A stretch of 64,000 nt of DNA. Origin: Sulfurimonas autotrophica DSM 16294. GTDB taxonomy: Bacteria; Campylobacterota; Campylobacteria; Campylobacterales; Sulfurimonadaceae. The notes below the pieces were generated by a model. It ran no database searches, was not told the origin of the DNA, and saw only the letters and a list, made by a program, of their open reading frames with translations. The position numbers and the translations under genes were made by a program. How positions within the stretch are numbered: the first letter of the stretch is position 1; every line of letters starts with the position of its first letter. Location of the stretch: assembly GCF_000147355.1 (NCBI RefSeq), contig NC_014506.1, positions 1,922,001-1,986,000 of the forward strand, written 5' to 3'. Below, piece after piece: positions 8,563 to 17,786 of the stretch.

Positions 8563-9941
8563 TATTGTACTGTTTTATCATTTATCATAAGTTTTGCATC
8601 TTGAAAATGTATGTCAAAATAAACTGAATCGGCATCTTTTTTGACATAAGAGGCAATCGTAGGTGCCATAGGAGAATCTTCAATCAGTTTCAAATAGAGT
8701 GCATTTGCCAGTTTTATGTTCATATCCATCTCTATATTTGAAAGCAAAAGCATAGGAGTAATTTTGCTTTTAGCTGCGAGGTCTTTGTCTGCTTTGACTT
8801 TTAAATCACTTTGAATTTTCATACTGCCGAGTTCTTCTACTTTATTGATAGTAATGTTTTGCAGCGATATATCTGATACCTTTACATGTAACCCATGCGA
8901 GAGCAGCGTGAGCAGACTTTTTTGCATTTTTTGCTGTAGCAGTGCTTTGTTCATAGTTTTTGATTGTGCCAGTAATAGAGAAAAATTTTCATAACTTTGT
9001 TTATCTAGTGCATTGACGGATATATCGCTGTTAAATGTTTGAAGTGAAAAATCTATCTTTTTAGAGTGAAACACTAAACTCTCTATAAAACTTTTTGAAC
9101 GTAAAGCTACCTTTTCATTTTTCACAGTAGATGTGGAAGATACGTCAAGCTTATCAAGACTTATATTTATATCATCTTGGGGACTTTTAAACAAAAGATT
9201 TATAAAAAAGACTTTCGTGCTGCTTGTATATTTTGAAAATGACTCAAAATCACTGCTGCTTCGTAAAGTATTGATATCTGCTGAAAAAATATTGATGCCG
9301 TCATTGACATCAAATTTCATTTTATTTAAAGTAAATGACAAACGTTTCGGTGCCAGTATATCTCCATGACCCCTAAAACGCGCACCTTGTAATTGCATCA
9401 AAAGTTTCGCACCGTCTTTAAACGTGTAAGCATCATCTATGTCTTTTATAAAACCGTTAAAGTCTTTACTTACTAAATTGTATTCTATATGATAAAGAAT
9501 CCCTTTTGAAGCAAGAAAATGCACAAAATGTTTGTAAGCATCCGGATCATTCATTTGCATTTCCTGCATCAATGTGCTTGAGAGACGCAACATATATATC
9601 TGCAGAGTGATTGCTTTTGAAAAAGGGATATTGCTGTACTGGGCATCAACCGCTAGGGTTACACCGCTCAATATTTTTTTGACATAAGAGGGCATTTTGG
9701 TTTTTGTATACGCACTTACATAATTTGTAAAAGCATCGGCATTTTGTAAAACAAATTCAAAATGCTTTTTTGTGTTGAGATAACCGCTATCACCCGTAAC
9801 ACGTTTGAGCACTAAGCCGTTTACTTTTAAGGCTTCTACATTCTCATCTATGAGTTTTTGCATGAAAGTATTTCCAATCAATGGAGCAAGAATAATAAGA
9901 AGAATAATCAGTATAGATGCAATAAGTGTCGTTTTTTTCAT
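8562..9941 (-). CDS. DUF945 (YdgA-type) family membrane-anchored periplasmic protein
   Basis: A 459-residue protein with one N-terminal membrane anchor (residues 5-24) and a large periplasmic region of repeating beta-rich segments, with the early motif NGLVLKRVTGDSGYLNTKKHFEF that is typical of DUF945. E. coli YdgA and relatives have no established biochemical activity. First gene of a three-gene unit with the peptide-binding protein and the HAD phosphatase. Contains one TACATGTA palindrome at 8883. Confidence 0.75.
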   Translation of the reverse strand: MKKTTLIASILIILLIILAPLIGNTFMQKLIDENVEALKVNGLVLKRVTGDSGYLNTKKHFEFVLQNADAFTNYVSAYTKTKMPSYVKKILSGVTLAVDAQYSNIPFSKAITLQIYMLRLSSTLMQEMQMNDPDAYKHFVHFLASKGILYHIEYNLVSKDFNGFIKDIDDAYTFKDGAKLLMQLQGARFRGHGDILAPKRLSFTLNKMKFDVNDGINIFSADINTLRSSSDFESFSKYTSSTKVFFINLLFKSPQDDINISLDKLDVSSTSTVKNEKVALRSKSFIESLVFHSKKIDFSLQTFNSDISVNALDKQSYENFSLLLAQSKTMNKALLQQKMQKSLLTLLSHGLHVKVSDISLQNITINKVEELGSMKIQSDLKVKADKDLAAKSKITPMLLLSNIEMDMNIKLANALYLKLIEDSPMAPTIASYVKKDADSVYFDIHFQDAKLMINDKTVQ

Positions 9942-10004
9942 ATAAAAATACCTGTTTGAGTTATTAAGATACAGACATTATATAGTAATAGAATTAATTT
10001 ATTT

Positions 10005-10050
10005 TGATGGAGTAAAAAAAGATTTTACCAATGCAAAAGCATTGATAAAA
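10005..10050 (-). terminator. Rho-independent terminator after rpsI
   Basis: Read on the minus strand, a CAATGC-TTTT-GCATTG hairpin (10029-10044), extendable by TTTA/TAAA pairs across one mismatch, is followed by a T-rich tract (CTTTTTT, ending near 10014). It lies 20 bases past the rpsI stop. Confidence 0.8.
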
Positions 10051-10064
10051 AAGGTACCAAACGA

Positions 10065-10457
10065 TTAACGTTTAGAGAATTGACGAGAACGACGAGCTTT
10101 ACGCTTACCTGGTTTCTTACGTTCAACAACACGTGAATCACGAGTCATCATACCCTCAGGTTTAAGAGTTGCTTTTAATTCCGGGTTAAATGCTACAAGT
10201 GCACGAGAAATACCGTGACGAAGTGCATCTGCCTGACCACCGAAACCACCACCTAAAGTAGTTGCTACGATATCAACATTCGCATCTTGCTTAGTGATTA
10301 CAAGTGGTTGTTTAACACGAAGTTTTTTCGCTTCAAGTCCACCTAACCATGCATCTAATGAAAGACCGTTGATAGTGATTTTACCTGTTCCTGGAGTTAA
10401 CCATACTTTTGCTATAGACGCTTTACGACGACCAGTTGCATATATTTTCTTTGCCAT
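10065..10457 (-). CDS. rpsI: 30S ribosomal protein S9
   Basis: A 130-residue S9, beginning [15 protein letters not shown] and ending in the basic tail [16 protein letters not shown], whose terminal Lys-Arg reaches the P-site tRNA anticodon loop. Follows rplM by 11 bases in the usual L13-S9 operon. Confidence 0.98.
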   Translation of the reverse strand: MAKKIYATGRRKASIAKVWLTPGTGKITINGLSLDAWLGGLEAKKLRVKQPLVITKQDANVDIVATTLGGGFGGQADALRHGISRALVAFNPELKATLKPEGMMTRDSRVVERKKPGKRKARRSRQFSKR

Positions 10458-10468
10458 ATAATCAGTCC

Positions 10469-10891
10469 TTATTTAGCAATTTGTGCAGTGTGAGGATGTT
10501 CAGCACCAGCATAAATTTTTAATTTTTTAAGCATTTTAGCACCAAGCTTAGTTTTAGGAAGCATACCGCGAGTCGCTAATTTGTATAGTTTCTCAGGATT
10601 TTTTTCTAAAAGCTCAGTCATTTTAACACTTCTTGTGCTACCGAAGTAACCTGAGTGAGAAAAATATTCTTTATTTGCTATTTTTCCAAGACCGTTAAAT
10701 TTTGCCTTAGAAGCATTGATGATAACTACGTAGTCACCACAGTCGATATTAGGAGTAAAACATGCTTTGTTCTTACCACGAAGTATAGTAGCTACTTCAG
10801 TGATCATACGACCGAATGTTTTACCCTCAGCATCAATCAAAACCCATTTTTGATCGATTTGTTCAGGAGTTGCAATTTTTGTAAATTTCAT
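10469..10891 (-). CDS. rplM: 50S ribosomal protein L13
   Basis: L13 with [21 protein letters not shown] at the N-terminus and the conserved [21 protein letters not shown] segment. I take the ATG at 10891 ([10 protein letters not shown]), giving 140 residues, because an AAGG-type site (CTTGAAGGG) precedes it; an upstream ATG at 10906 would add only MKGSR, encoded by the ribosome-binding site itself. Divergent from modE, with the shared promoter region at 10892-11047. Confidence 0.96.
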   Translation of the reverse strand: MKFTKIATPEQIDQKWVLIDAEGKTFGRMITEVATILRGKNKACFTPNIDCGDYVVIINASKAKFNGLGKIANKEYFSHSGYFGSTRSVKMTELLEKNPEKLYKLATRGMLPKTKLGAKMLKKLKIYAGAEHPHTAQIAK

Positions 10892-11047
10892 TCTCGAACC
10901 CTTCAAGTAATTTTATTTGATGGAAGTATAGCCGCATAAACTTACAAATAACTGAATTTAAGTCATTTATAAGGTTTTGCAACCCTTTATATCCGACTTT
11001 ATGTTAGAATGTGAAACTTACATCCTAATGAGGTTTAAAAGTATAGC

Positions 11048-11821
11048 ATGAATATAAAAAGTAATATATGGTTTGAAAATGACAAGCATGGTTTTTTTGG
11101 TAAAGGACGCATCGAACTCCTAGAAAAAATAAATGAATATGGTTCCATAAGTGCTGCCGCAAAAGCTATGAAGATGAGCTATAAGGCAGCTTGGGATGCT
11201 ATAAATGAAATGAATAATTTATCTGAAACTCCAATAGTAAAAAGAGAGAGTGGGGGAAAAGGAGGCGGAGGCACAGTTCTTACCGAGCAAGGGCATATTA
11301 CTATTGCATTATATAAAAAACTTGAAAAGATGCAGAAACATTTTTGGAATTCTATCGAAAGTATCGGTGATGATATAGATTTACTAGAAAATTTTTCAAA
11401 AAGAATGACCTTTCAAACAAGTGCTAGGAACCAACTACTTGCAGCTGTCACAAATATTGATACAACGAAACTAGGTGCAACTTTAACATTAGTCTTATCC
11501 GGAGGAGAAAATATAAAGGTATATATAACCCGTCGCAGTTTGGATGAAATGCAGATTACAAATACAACAAAACTTTTTGTTTTATTAAAATCATCATGGA
11601 TTGAAGTATCAAACAACTCTAAAGAAGGCTGCAACAATATACCTTGCAAACTTACAAATATCACAACAGATTCACATAATGCAGAAATTGATCTGCTTAC
11701 ATCCGGCGGAAATGCCTTAACTGCCTCTTTAAGTTTAAAATCTTTTAAAGATCTTTCATTACGAGAAGGTGACACTGCATGGATGTATTTTAAACCATCC
11801 AATGCAATAGTAGCTCTTTAG
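11048..11821 (+). CDS. modE: Molybdate-responsive transcriptional regulator ModE
   Basis: A 257-residue ModE. Residues 15-115 form the LysR-like winged helix (RIELLEKINEYGSISAAAKAMKMSYKAAWDAINEMNN, with the wing GGKGGGGTVLT). The C-terminus carries two TOBE/Mop molybdate-binding units (SARNQLLAAVTNIDTTKLGA and PCKLTNITTDSHNAEIDL). With molybdate bound, ModE binds operators and usually represses molybdate uptake genes. Two matching operators lie just downstream of it, before the porin-modABC genes, so it probably controls them. Confidence 0.95.
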   Translation: MNIKSNIWFENDKHGFFGKGRIELLEKINEYGSISAAAKAMKMSYKAAWDAINEMNNLSETPIVKRESGGKGGGGTVLTEQGHITIALYKKLEKMQKHFWNSIESIGDDIDLLENFSKRMTFQTSARNQLLAAVTNIDTTKLGATLTLVLSGGENIKVYITRRSLDEMQITNTTKLFVLLKSSWIEVSNNSKEGCNNIPCKLTNITTDSHNAEIDLLTSGGNALTASLSLKSFKDLSLREGDTAWMYFKPSNAIVAL

Positions 11822-11841
11822 CGTTACAAACTGTAACGTAT

Positions 11842-11865
11842 CGTTATGTATTTTTAAATATAACG
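11842..11865. promoter_or_regulatory. ModE operator 1
   Basis: CGTTATGTA, six bases, AATATAACG: a 9-6-9 inverted repeat inside the slightly longer palindrome TATCGTTAT...ATAACGATA (11839-11868). It agrees with the E. coli ModE consensus of CGTTATATA half-sites. Lies upstream of the likely -35 region of the porin gene. Confidence 0.85.
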
Positions 11866-11881
11866 ATATATTTGAATTTTT

Positions 11882-11905
11882 CGTTATATATTTTATTATA
11901 CTACG
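11882..11905. promoter_or_regulatory. ModE operator 2, overlapping the porin -10
   Basis: CGTTATATA, six bases, TATACTACG: the same 9-6-9 spacing as operator 1, with a weaker right half. Its centre is exactly 40 bp from that of operator 1. The right half covers TATACT (11897-11902), a good -10 hexamer for the porin-mod operon, so ModE bound here would block RNA polymerase. Confidence 0.7.
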
Positions 11906-11930
11906 GTACAACTAACATGGAGAAAAAACA

Positions 11931-13376
11931 ATGTATCGTAAATATTCGTTTATACTATTAACACTCGGCTTACTCACGCCAATACTTATGGCGGACACTC
12001 CCAAGGAGGCAATCAAAACAAACAATCAACTTGTATATGAAAAGCAAAAAAGCGTAAACAGTGTTGGCAAAATGTTTTCAAACGGAGAGTTTTTCGGCCG
12101 TCTTCGCTCAAATACATTTTCTTATACATGGGAGAAAGAGACTGCAACATATAAAGATTATCTTATCAGCGGTTTAGGCGGTTCTTTGGTTTATAAAAGC
12201 GCCCGTTTTAATGCTGTTTCTTTTGGCGTGGGACTTTACTATTCACATGCCTTTTTTAATGATTCAAAATACCCTGTAAACACATTAACAAAAGGAAAAG
12301 ATCTGCTCAGCAGGTTTGATTTTGTCAATACCGGCAGTAAAGATATGGCTGTGCTTGGACAGGCTTACATAGATTATACCGGCATAAAGCATACAAAAAT
12401 CACTCTAGGTCGTCAGCTTGTTGAGACTTTTTATACAAAAAGCAATGATACAAAGATGATACCAAACACTTTCGATGGTGTTGTTTTAGAAAATGCTTCA
12501 CTGCCATCTACAAAAATAAAACTTGCTTACCTCGTAAAACAAAAGCTGCGTGACCATACGGCAGCACACTCTGTTCTTATGTACGGCGATGCAAATTCCA
12601 CCTCTTCACTGCGTCCCGAGTGGAGCGAAAATGATGACTCGGCTATGCATAAAGGTTTGACATATACAGCTTTAAAAGCAGCCGGCGTTTCCACAGATGC
12701 GCCGCTAATAACAGGAGATTTACACAACACTTCTATTAAAAATCTCAAAACAGATCTTTCTTTTTACTATGTACCTGAACTGCTCAGTGAGCTTATGGCT
12801 GAAGCAAATTACAATATTGCGTTTGCAGGTTTCACGCTTACGCCGGGACTGCGCTATATTAAACAGATAGATGACAAAGCCGGATCAATCGGCGGTGCTG
12901 CCTACAATGCAAGCGCTGCTTCTCTTGCAGGGTATAAAAATCCCAATTCACTTGATTCACAGATGCTTGCAGCCAGAATAGTTCTAAAAATCAAGAACTA
13001 TAAAGTGAATATCGGGTATTCAAAAGTTTTTGACGAAGCCGACCTTATTACCCCATGGAGAGGCTTTCCGACAAGCGGATACACACGTTCTATGGCAAGA
13101 TACAATTGGCAGGCAAATACAAAAAGTTACCGCATTGAACTTGTAAGAAATGCAAACAAAACAGGCATTTACAAAAATACATTCATACAGGCTTCTGTAT
13201 TACATACGGATGCAGACGAGAAAAAAGGCTATTTTGATGAAAACTATTACTACATAGGTTTTGTTCAAAATCCCCTCCAAAACCTGCAATGGAGACTCCG
13301 TTTAGGGTATCAGGATACAAAAAAAGTTGACGGTGACGGACTTGACAGCCGTTTGGAACTGAATTATCTCTTTTAG
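11931..13376 (+). CDS. Outer membrane porin (OprD-like), first gene of the molybdate uptake operon
   Basis: A 481-residue outer membrane beta-barrel: signal peptide (residues 1-21, cleavage after LMA), then alternating aromatic/polar strands throughout and a terminal strand ending LELNYLF with the C-terminal Phe needed for barrel assembly. Style and length match the Campylobacterota OprD-family porins. GGAG lies 8 bases before the ATG. Position between ModE operators and modA (9-base gap) suggests it admits molybdate through the outer membrane; this substrate is inferred from context only. Confidence 0.8.
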   Translation: MYRKYSFILLTLGLLTPILMADTPKEAIKTNNQLVYEKQKSVNSVGKMFSNGEFFGRLRSNTFSYTWEKETATYKDYLISGLGGSLVYKSARFNAVSFGVGLYYSHAFFNDSKYPVNTLTKGKDLLSRFDFVNTGSKDMAVLGQAYIDYTGIKHTKITLGRQLVETFYTKSNDTKMIPNTFDGVVLENASLPSTKIKLAYLVKQKLRDHTAAHSVLMYGDANSTSSLRPEWSENDDSAMHKGLTYTALKAAGVSTDAPLITGDLHNTSIKNLKTDLSFYYVPELLSELMAEANYNIAFAGFTLTPGLRYIKQIDDKAGSIGGAAYNASAASLAGYKNPNSLDSQMLAARIVLKIKNYKVNIGYSKVFDEADLITPWRGFPTSGYTRSMARYNWQANTKSYRIELVRNANKTGIYKNTFIQASVLHTDADEKKGYFDENYYYIGFVQNPLQNLQWRLRLGYQDTKKVDGDGLDSRLELNYLF

Positions 13377-13384
13377 GAAAGAAA

Positions 13385-14131
13385 ATGAAAAAAATAATAA
13401 CAGCACTTCTTTTTATAAGTTTTTCTCTTTATGCCAAAAGTATAAATGTGGCTGTAGCGGCAAATGTAAGCTATGCCATTCATAACCTTGTAAATGAATT
13501 TAACAAGCACCATCCCGATGCAAAAGTACAAATCACACTGGGAAGCAGCGGAAAACTCACGGCACAAATACACAACGGTGCGCCTTATGATATTTTGATG
13601 TCTGCTAATATGAAATATCCAAATGCTTTGTATAAAAACTCTCTGGCAATCACAAAACCCGTCGTATATGCAAAGGGTGCTCTTGCAATGTTGAGTACAA
13701 AAAAAAGAGACTTTACCGGAGGCATTCACATAGTGACTGACAAAAACATCAGAAGAATTGCCATCGCAAATCCAAATACTGCACCTTATGGCAAAGCAGC
13801 TGTTGAAGCACTCAAAAGTGCCGGCTTGTATGCAGAAGTCAAGAACAAGTTTATTTATGGAGAATCTGTCTCTCAAACCGTAGCCTATACCGTAACGGCG
13901 GCAGATTTGGGCTTTATTGCCAAATCGTCCCTCTTTTCACCCAAAATGAAACAGTATAAAAAAGGTATAAATTTCATAGACGTAGACCCAAAACTCTACA
14001 CGCCCATTAAGCAGGGTATAGTTTTGCTCAAACGTGCTGCTGACAATGCAGATGCACAGGCTTTTTACACATTTGTACTCTCAAAAAAGTGTAAAAATAT
14101 TTTCAAAACATACGGGTACCAGGTACAATGA
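13385..14131 (+). CDS. modA: Molybdate ABC transporter, periplasmic binding protein ModA
   Basis: A 248-residue ModA with signal peptide (to about residue 18), then SINVAVAANVSYAIHNLV, the anion-contacting LGSSGKLTAQIHNGAPYDILMSA, and NPNTAPYGKAAVEAL. It captures molybdate (or tungstate) in the periplasm for ModBC. Its last 4 bases overlap the next start (ATGA). Confidence 0.94.
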   Translation: MKKIITALLFISFSLYAKSINVAVAANVSYAIHNLVNEFNKHHPDAKVQITLGSSGKLTAQIHNGAPYDILMSANMKYPNALYKNSLAITKPVVYAKGALAMLSTKKRDFTGGIHIVTDKNIRRIAIANPNTAPYGKAAVEALKSAGLYAEVKNKFIYGESVSQTVAYTVTAADLGFIAKSSLFSPKMKQYKKGINFIDVDPKLYTPIKQGIVLLKRAADNADAQAFYTFVLSKKCKNIFKTYGYQVQ

Positions 14132-14523
14132 GTCACATCATAGCTCAAGTTCAAGAGATTCAAAGTGTGCAAAATCTCAATATTCTCAGCTTTACATGTA
14201 AAGATATAGCACTTAAAATGATGAGTCTGGATTTAAACGATACGATTACAAAAGACTCACAGGTAATGCTTACATGTAAGCCTACGGCAATAGCCATCGG
14301 TAAAAATATACAGGGCGAGCTCAGCTATGCAAACCAGTTACATGTAACAATTGTATCATTAGAAGTCGGTCAGCTTTTATGTGCATTAAAATTACAGTTT
14401 AAAGAATTTGTTTTGGAGTCTATCATTACAACAGATTCCCAAAAAAGAATGCAGCTGCAAGCAGGAGACGAAGTCACCGCACTTATAAAGTCGAGTGATT
14501 TATCTATAAAAGAGGTGCTTTAA
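14128..14523 (+). CDS. Stand-alone TOBE/Mop domain protein (molybdate-binding)
   Basis: A 131-residue protein made of two TOBE-like units, about residues 2-65 and 66-131 (IAIGKNIQGELSYANQLHV and TALIKSSDLSIKEVL are the characteristic pieces). Such di-Mop proteins bind molybdate or tungstate oxyanions in the cytoplasm and act as stores or sensors. ModC here lacks a clear second TOBE, so this protein may supply that role in trans. It overlaps modA by 4 bases and abuts modB by one. Holds three TACATGTA palindromes, the densest cluster in the window. Confidence 0.78.
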   Translation: MSHIIAQVQEIQSVQNLNILSFTCKDIALKMMSLDLNDTITKDSQVMLTCKPTAIAIGKNIQGELSYANQLHVTIVSLEVGQLLCALKLQFKEFVLESIITTDSQKRMQLQAGDEVTALIKSSDLSIKEVL

Positions 14524-15194
14524 TGAATTATGAACCTTTTGTCATATCATTTAAACTTGCAGCTTTGACGGCTTTGATACTTTTTTGTATTGCCCTGCCT
14601 CTTGCGTGGTACCTCTCACAAACCAAGTCTCGGACAAAACCTTTTTTAGAAGCACTCACCGCTCTGCCCATTGTCCTGCCGCCTTCCGTTTTAGGTTTTT
14701 ATCTACTCTGGGCACTCTCGTATAATTCCCCAATCGGTCACTTTTTTGAAGAGACTTTTGGTGTAAAACTTGTGTTTTCTTTTACAGGTCTGGTAGTTGC
14801 GAGCTGTTTTTATTCTCTTCCCTTTATGGTACAGCCTCTGCAAAACGGCTTTGAGAGCATAAACAAAAATATGCTTGAGGCAAGTTATATTGCAGGAAAA
14901 AGCAAACTTCAAACCATATTTGCCGTAGCACTGCCAAATATGAAGCCCGCTGTTATGACGGCAATCATTGTAACATTTGCCCACACAGTCGGAGAGTTTG
15001 GCGTTGTTTTAATGGTAGGTGGCAGCATACCCGGCGAGACAAAAGTAGCCTCTGTTGCCATTTATGAAATGGTTGAAAGTATGGACTACACCTCAGCACA
15101 CATTTACAGCGCCATTATGGTGGGTATATCTTTTGTTGTACTTTTAAGCGTATATCTTTTTAATGCCAGACAAAACAGAAGGTTCGGATTATGA
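14523..15194 (+). CDS. modB: Molybdate ABC transporter permease ModB
   Basis: A 223-residue permease with five to six membrane segments, ALPIVLPPSVLGFYLLW near residue 47, and the cytoplasmic coupling loop EASYIAGKSKLQTIFAVALPNMKPA (EAA motif). It forms the channel of the ModABC importer. Overlaps modC by 4 bases. Confidence 0.94.
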   Translation: MNYEPFVISFKLAALTALILFCIALPLAWYLSQTKSRTKPFLEALTALPIVLPPSVLGFYLLWALSYNSPIGHFFEETFGVKLVFSFTGLVVASCFYSLPFMVQPLQNGFESINKNMLEASYIAGKSKLQTIFAVALPNMKPAVMTAIIVTFAHTVGEFGVVLMVGGSIPGETKVASVAIYEMVESMDYTSAHIYSAIMVGISFVVLLSVYLFNARQNRRFGL

Positions 15195-16039
15195 TAGAAA
15201 TTGGCATTAACAAAGCACTCCACGGAGCCGACGGAGCTATGGACTTGTCTGTAAACCTGCATATAAAAGAGGGAGAATTTGTAGCCCTGAGCGGAAAAAG
15301 CGGCAGCGGGAAAACAACACTGCTTCGTATATTGGCCGGCTTGGAAGAAGCAAGCGGCAGCATAAAAATTCATAACAAATTCTGGCTCCAAGAAAACAAA
15401 TCACTCCCCGTTCAAAAAAGAGAAATCGGTTTTGTATTTCAAGATTATGCACTTTTTGAAAATATGACAATAGAAAAAAACCTGCTTTTTGTAAATAACA
15501 ACAAAGCATTGGCAGATAAACTTCTACAACTCACAGAGCTTCATGAACTCAAATACAGATATCCAAACAGTCTCAGTGGCGGGCAAAAACAAAGAGTGAG
15601 CATTTGCCGTGCATTAATGAAAAAACCAAAAATTCTACTCCTTGATGAACCGCTCTCTGCACTTGATGCAAATATGCGTACAAAACTGCAAAATGAGTTG
15701 CTGAGTCTGCATAAAGAGTTTGGCACAACAACTATTATGGTCAGTCATGACCCAAGCGAAATTTACCGTCTGGCAAATCGTGTTATAGTTTTGCAAAACG
15801 GAAAAGTCATCAACGACGGCTCGCCAAAAAAAGTACTGCTAAAAACACAGGGAAGTCAAAAGTTTTCATTTGAAGGAGAACTTCTTGATATAAAAAAAGT
15901 AGATGTCATTTACATAGCCATTATAGCTATAGGACAGCAACTCGTCGAAGTTGTTGTAAGTTCTGAGGAAGCAAAAAATCTTCAAATCGGTAATATTGTG
16001 AATGTCAGCACCAAAGCTTTTAACCCAATTTTAACATAA
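15191..16039 (+). CDS. modC: Molybdate ABC transporter ATP-binding protein ModC
   Basis: A 282-residue ABC ATPase: Walker A SGKSGSGKTTLLRIL, Q-loop GFVFQDYALF, signature LSGGQKQRVSI, Walker B ILLLDEPLSALD, H-loop VSHDP. The C-terminal 70 residues are shorter than in E. coli ModC (352 residues) and contain at most one TOBE unit. End of the porin-modA-TOBE-modB-modC operon. Confidence 0.94.
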   Translation: MIEIGINKALHGADGAMDLSVNLHIKEGEFVALSGKSGSGKTTLLRILAGLEEASGSIKIHNKFWLQENKSLPVQKREIGFVFQDYALFENMTIEKNLLFVNNNKALADKLLQLTELHELKYRYPNSLSGGQKQRVSICRALMKKPKILLLDEPLSALDANMRTKLQNELLSLHKEFGTTTIMVSHDPSEIYRLANRVIVLQNGKVINDGSPKKVLLKTQGSQKFSFEGELLDIKKVDVIYIAIIAIGQQLVEVVVSSEEAKNLQIGNIVNVSTKAFNPILT

Positions 16040-16127
16040 TTACTCCCTCTATGGACTTTTAGAAGACTTTAATAACCTAAGTGATATTATGTAGAAATAT
16101 AATTATATTTAGCATTAAGGATAAAAT

Positions 16128-17786
16128 TTGTCACCTAAATTTTGGGAAATTCTACTTGTTGATGATAATACCAAACTGCATGAGTTGATAAAAAATAATC
16201 TTAATGGCATACTCATAAATAAAAAAAAAGTAAAAATTTTACATGCATACAATGCAGCGGAGGCAAAAGAGCTTATTGGCAAAAACAGTGATATTGCCAT
16301 AGCTTTTATAGATATAGCCATGCAGGCACCTGATGCCGGATTGGAGTTGGTAAACTATATACGGAATACTCTATATAATACTTCAATGAGAATTATCATT
16401 ATTGACAGTGAGAGTTTACCTGTTCCTGCAAGTGATATTATCGAGCATTATGATATAAATGACTACAAAGATCAACGGTGCATAGAATCCCAAAAACTTT
16501 TTACAACTATTCGGACAGCTATCAAACAATATCAACAGTTTAAAGATTTAAAAGACAAAAAAGATCAAATTTACAAAAAAATGACGACCAATGAAATCAC
16601 CTCTCTTCCAAACAGAATGAAACTCACTGAAAATATTGACACTGTCGGGGGTAAATCACTTATACTCATCAATATTGATGATTTCTCTCTTATAAACAAC
16701 TATAATGGTTTTGAATTTGGTGATGATGTATTACGAGTATTTGCAGACTTTTTAGTTTATAATTATGCAAAATTTGCAGAAATTTATCATCTTGAAGCAG
16801 ATATTTTTGCTTTATTTTGTCTAAGAACAGATACTCGCACACAAGAGCAGAGCATATCAATAATCAAAGAAAATATTAGCCACCATGAATTCAGTGTAAA
16901 CGGAATAAAAATCCATTTGACGGCAAGTCTCGGAGCTGTGTTAAATGAATATGGAAATGTAATACAAAAAGCAGAATTTGCACTTAAAGAGGCGAGACTT
17001 TATGGTAAAAACAATGCGAGAAAATATAGTGATGATTTACAAATAGTTCGAACGATTCACTCGAATTCTATATGGACAGGTCGCATTCGGAAGGCTATTG
17101 CACACAACAAAATACTTGCATACTTTCAGCCGATACAAAATCTTAAAACCGGAAAAATAGAAAAGTATGAAACACTTGTACGTTTAGAATATGATAAAAA
17201 AATCTATTCTCCTTTTCATTTTTTAGATGCCGCTCTGTACAGTGGACAAATGTTTAAAATATTTAAAATAATGTTGAGCGAAGCCTGCAAAAAAGCACAA
17301 ACCACTTCTTACATTTTTGGTGTTAATATAAGTGAATACGACTTGAAACATCCTAAATTTGTTCAAACTATTCATGAGATTATGAAACAATATAGCGTTA
17401 CTCCAAATCGAATAGTATTTGAAATTTTGGAAAACAACAGTATTGCGAGAAATAAAAACATACAAGATGTTCTCAATGTCTTGCATGAAGATGGCTTCAA
17501 ACTCGCCATTGATGACTTTGGAGCAGACTGTTCCAACTTTGCACAGCTTAACAACCTGCCTATAAATTTTATAAAAATAGACGGGCAGTTTATCAAAAAC
17601 ATTGTAAAAGACAGAAACTCACAAATCACTGCAAAAACAATTCTCGACTATGCCCATCAAAAAGAGATACCTGTTGTTGCTGAGTTTGTCTGCTCAAAAG
17701 AGGTGTATGATTATGTTAAAGAAATGGGAGTTGATTTTGTGCAAGGCTATGAAATAGCAGAGCCTAAACCAATACTCCTTGACTAA
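16128..17786 (+). CDS. Response regulator with degenerate GGDEF and EAL domains (probable c-di-GMP phosphodiesterase)
   Basis: A 552-residue protein: receiver domain (residues 5-125; ILLVDDN and the acidic FIDIAMQAPDAG phospho-acceptor region), a short coiled linker, GGDEF domain (about 150-300) and EAL domain (about 310-550). In the GGDEF domain the active loop reads LEADIF instead of GGDEF, so it cannot make c-di-GMP. The EAL domain keeps the Glu of the EAL motif (as ETL in YETLVRL), FEILEN, AIDDFGADCSNF, IKIDGQF, AEFV and FVQGY, so hydrolysis looks possible. Start is a TTG at 16128, with AAGGA 6 bases before it. No histidine kinase is adjacent. Confidence 0.85.
   Translation: MSPKFWEILLVDDNTKLHELIKNNLNGILINKKKVKILHAYNAAEAKELIGKNSDIAIAFIDIAMQAPDAGLELVNYIRNTLYNTSMRIIIIDSESLPVPASDIIEHYDINDYKDQRCIESQKLFTTIRTAIKQYQQFKDLKDKKDQIYKKMTTNEITSLPNRMKLTENIDTVGGKSLILINIDDFSLINNYNGFEFGDDVLRVFADFLVYNYAKFAEIYHLEADIFALFCLRTDTRTQEQSISIIKENISHHEFSVNGIKIHLTASLGAVLNEYGNVIQKAEFALKEARLYGKNNARKYSDDLQIVRTIHSNSIWTGRIRKAIAHNKILAYFQPIQNLKTGKIEKYETLVRLEYDKKIYSPFHFLDAALYSGQMFKIFKIMLSEACKKAQTTSYIFGVNISEYDLKHPKFVQTIHEIMKQYSVTPNRIVFEILENNSIARNKNIQDVLNVLHEDGFKLAIDDFGADCSNFAQLNNLPINFIKIDGQFIKNIVKDRNSQITAKTILDYAHQKEIPVVAEFVCSKEVYDYVKEMGVDFVQGYEIAEPKPILLD

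Noticed and set aside
11413-11802. 129-codon frame antisense to modE
   Set aside because: The sense strand codes for the TOBE units of ModE; no ribosome site on the antisense side.
13373-13876. 167-codon antisense frame opposite modA
   Set aside because: Cys/Phe/His-rich shadow; modA on the other strand has full family motifs.
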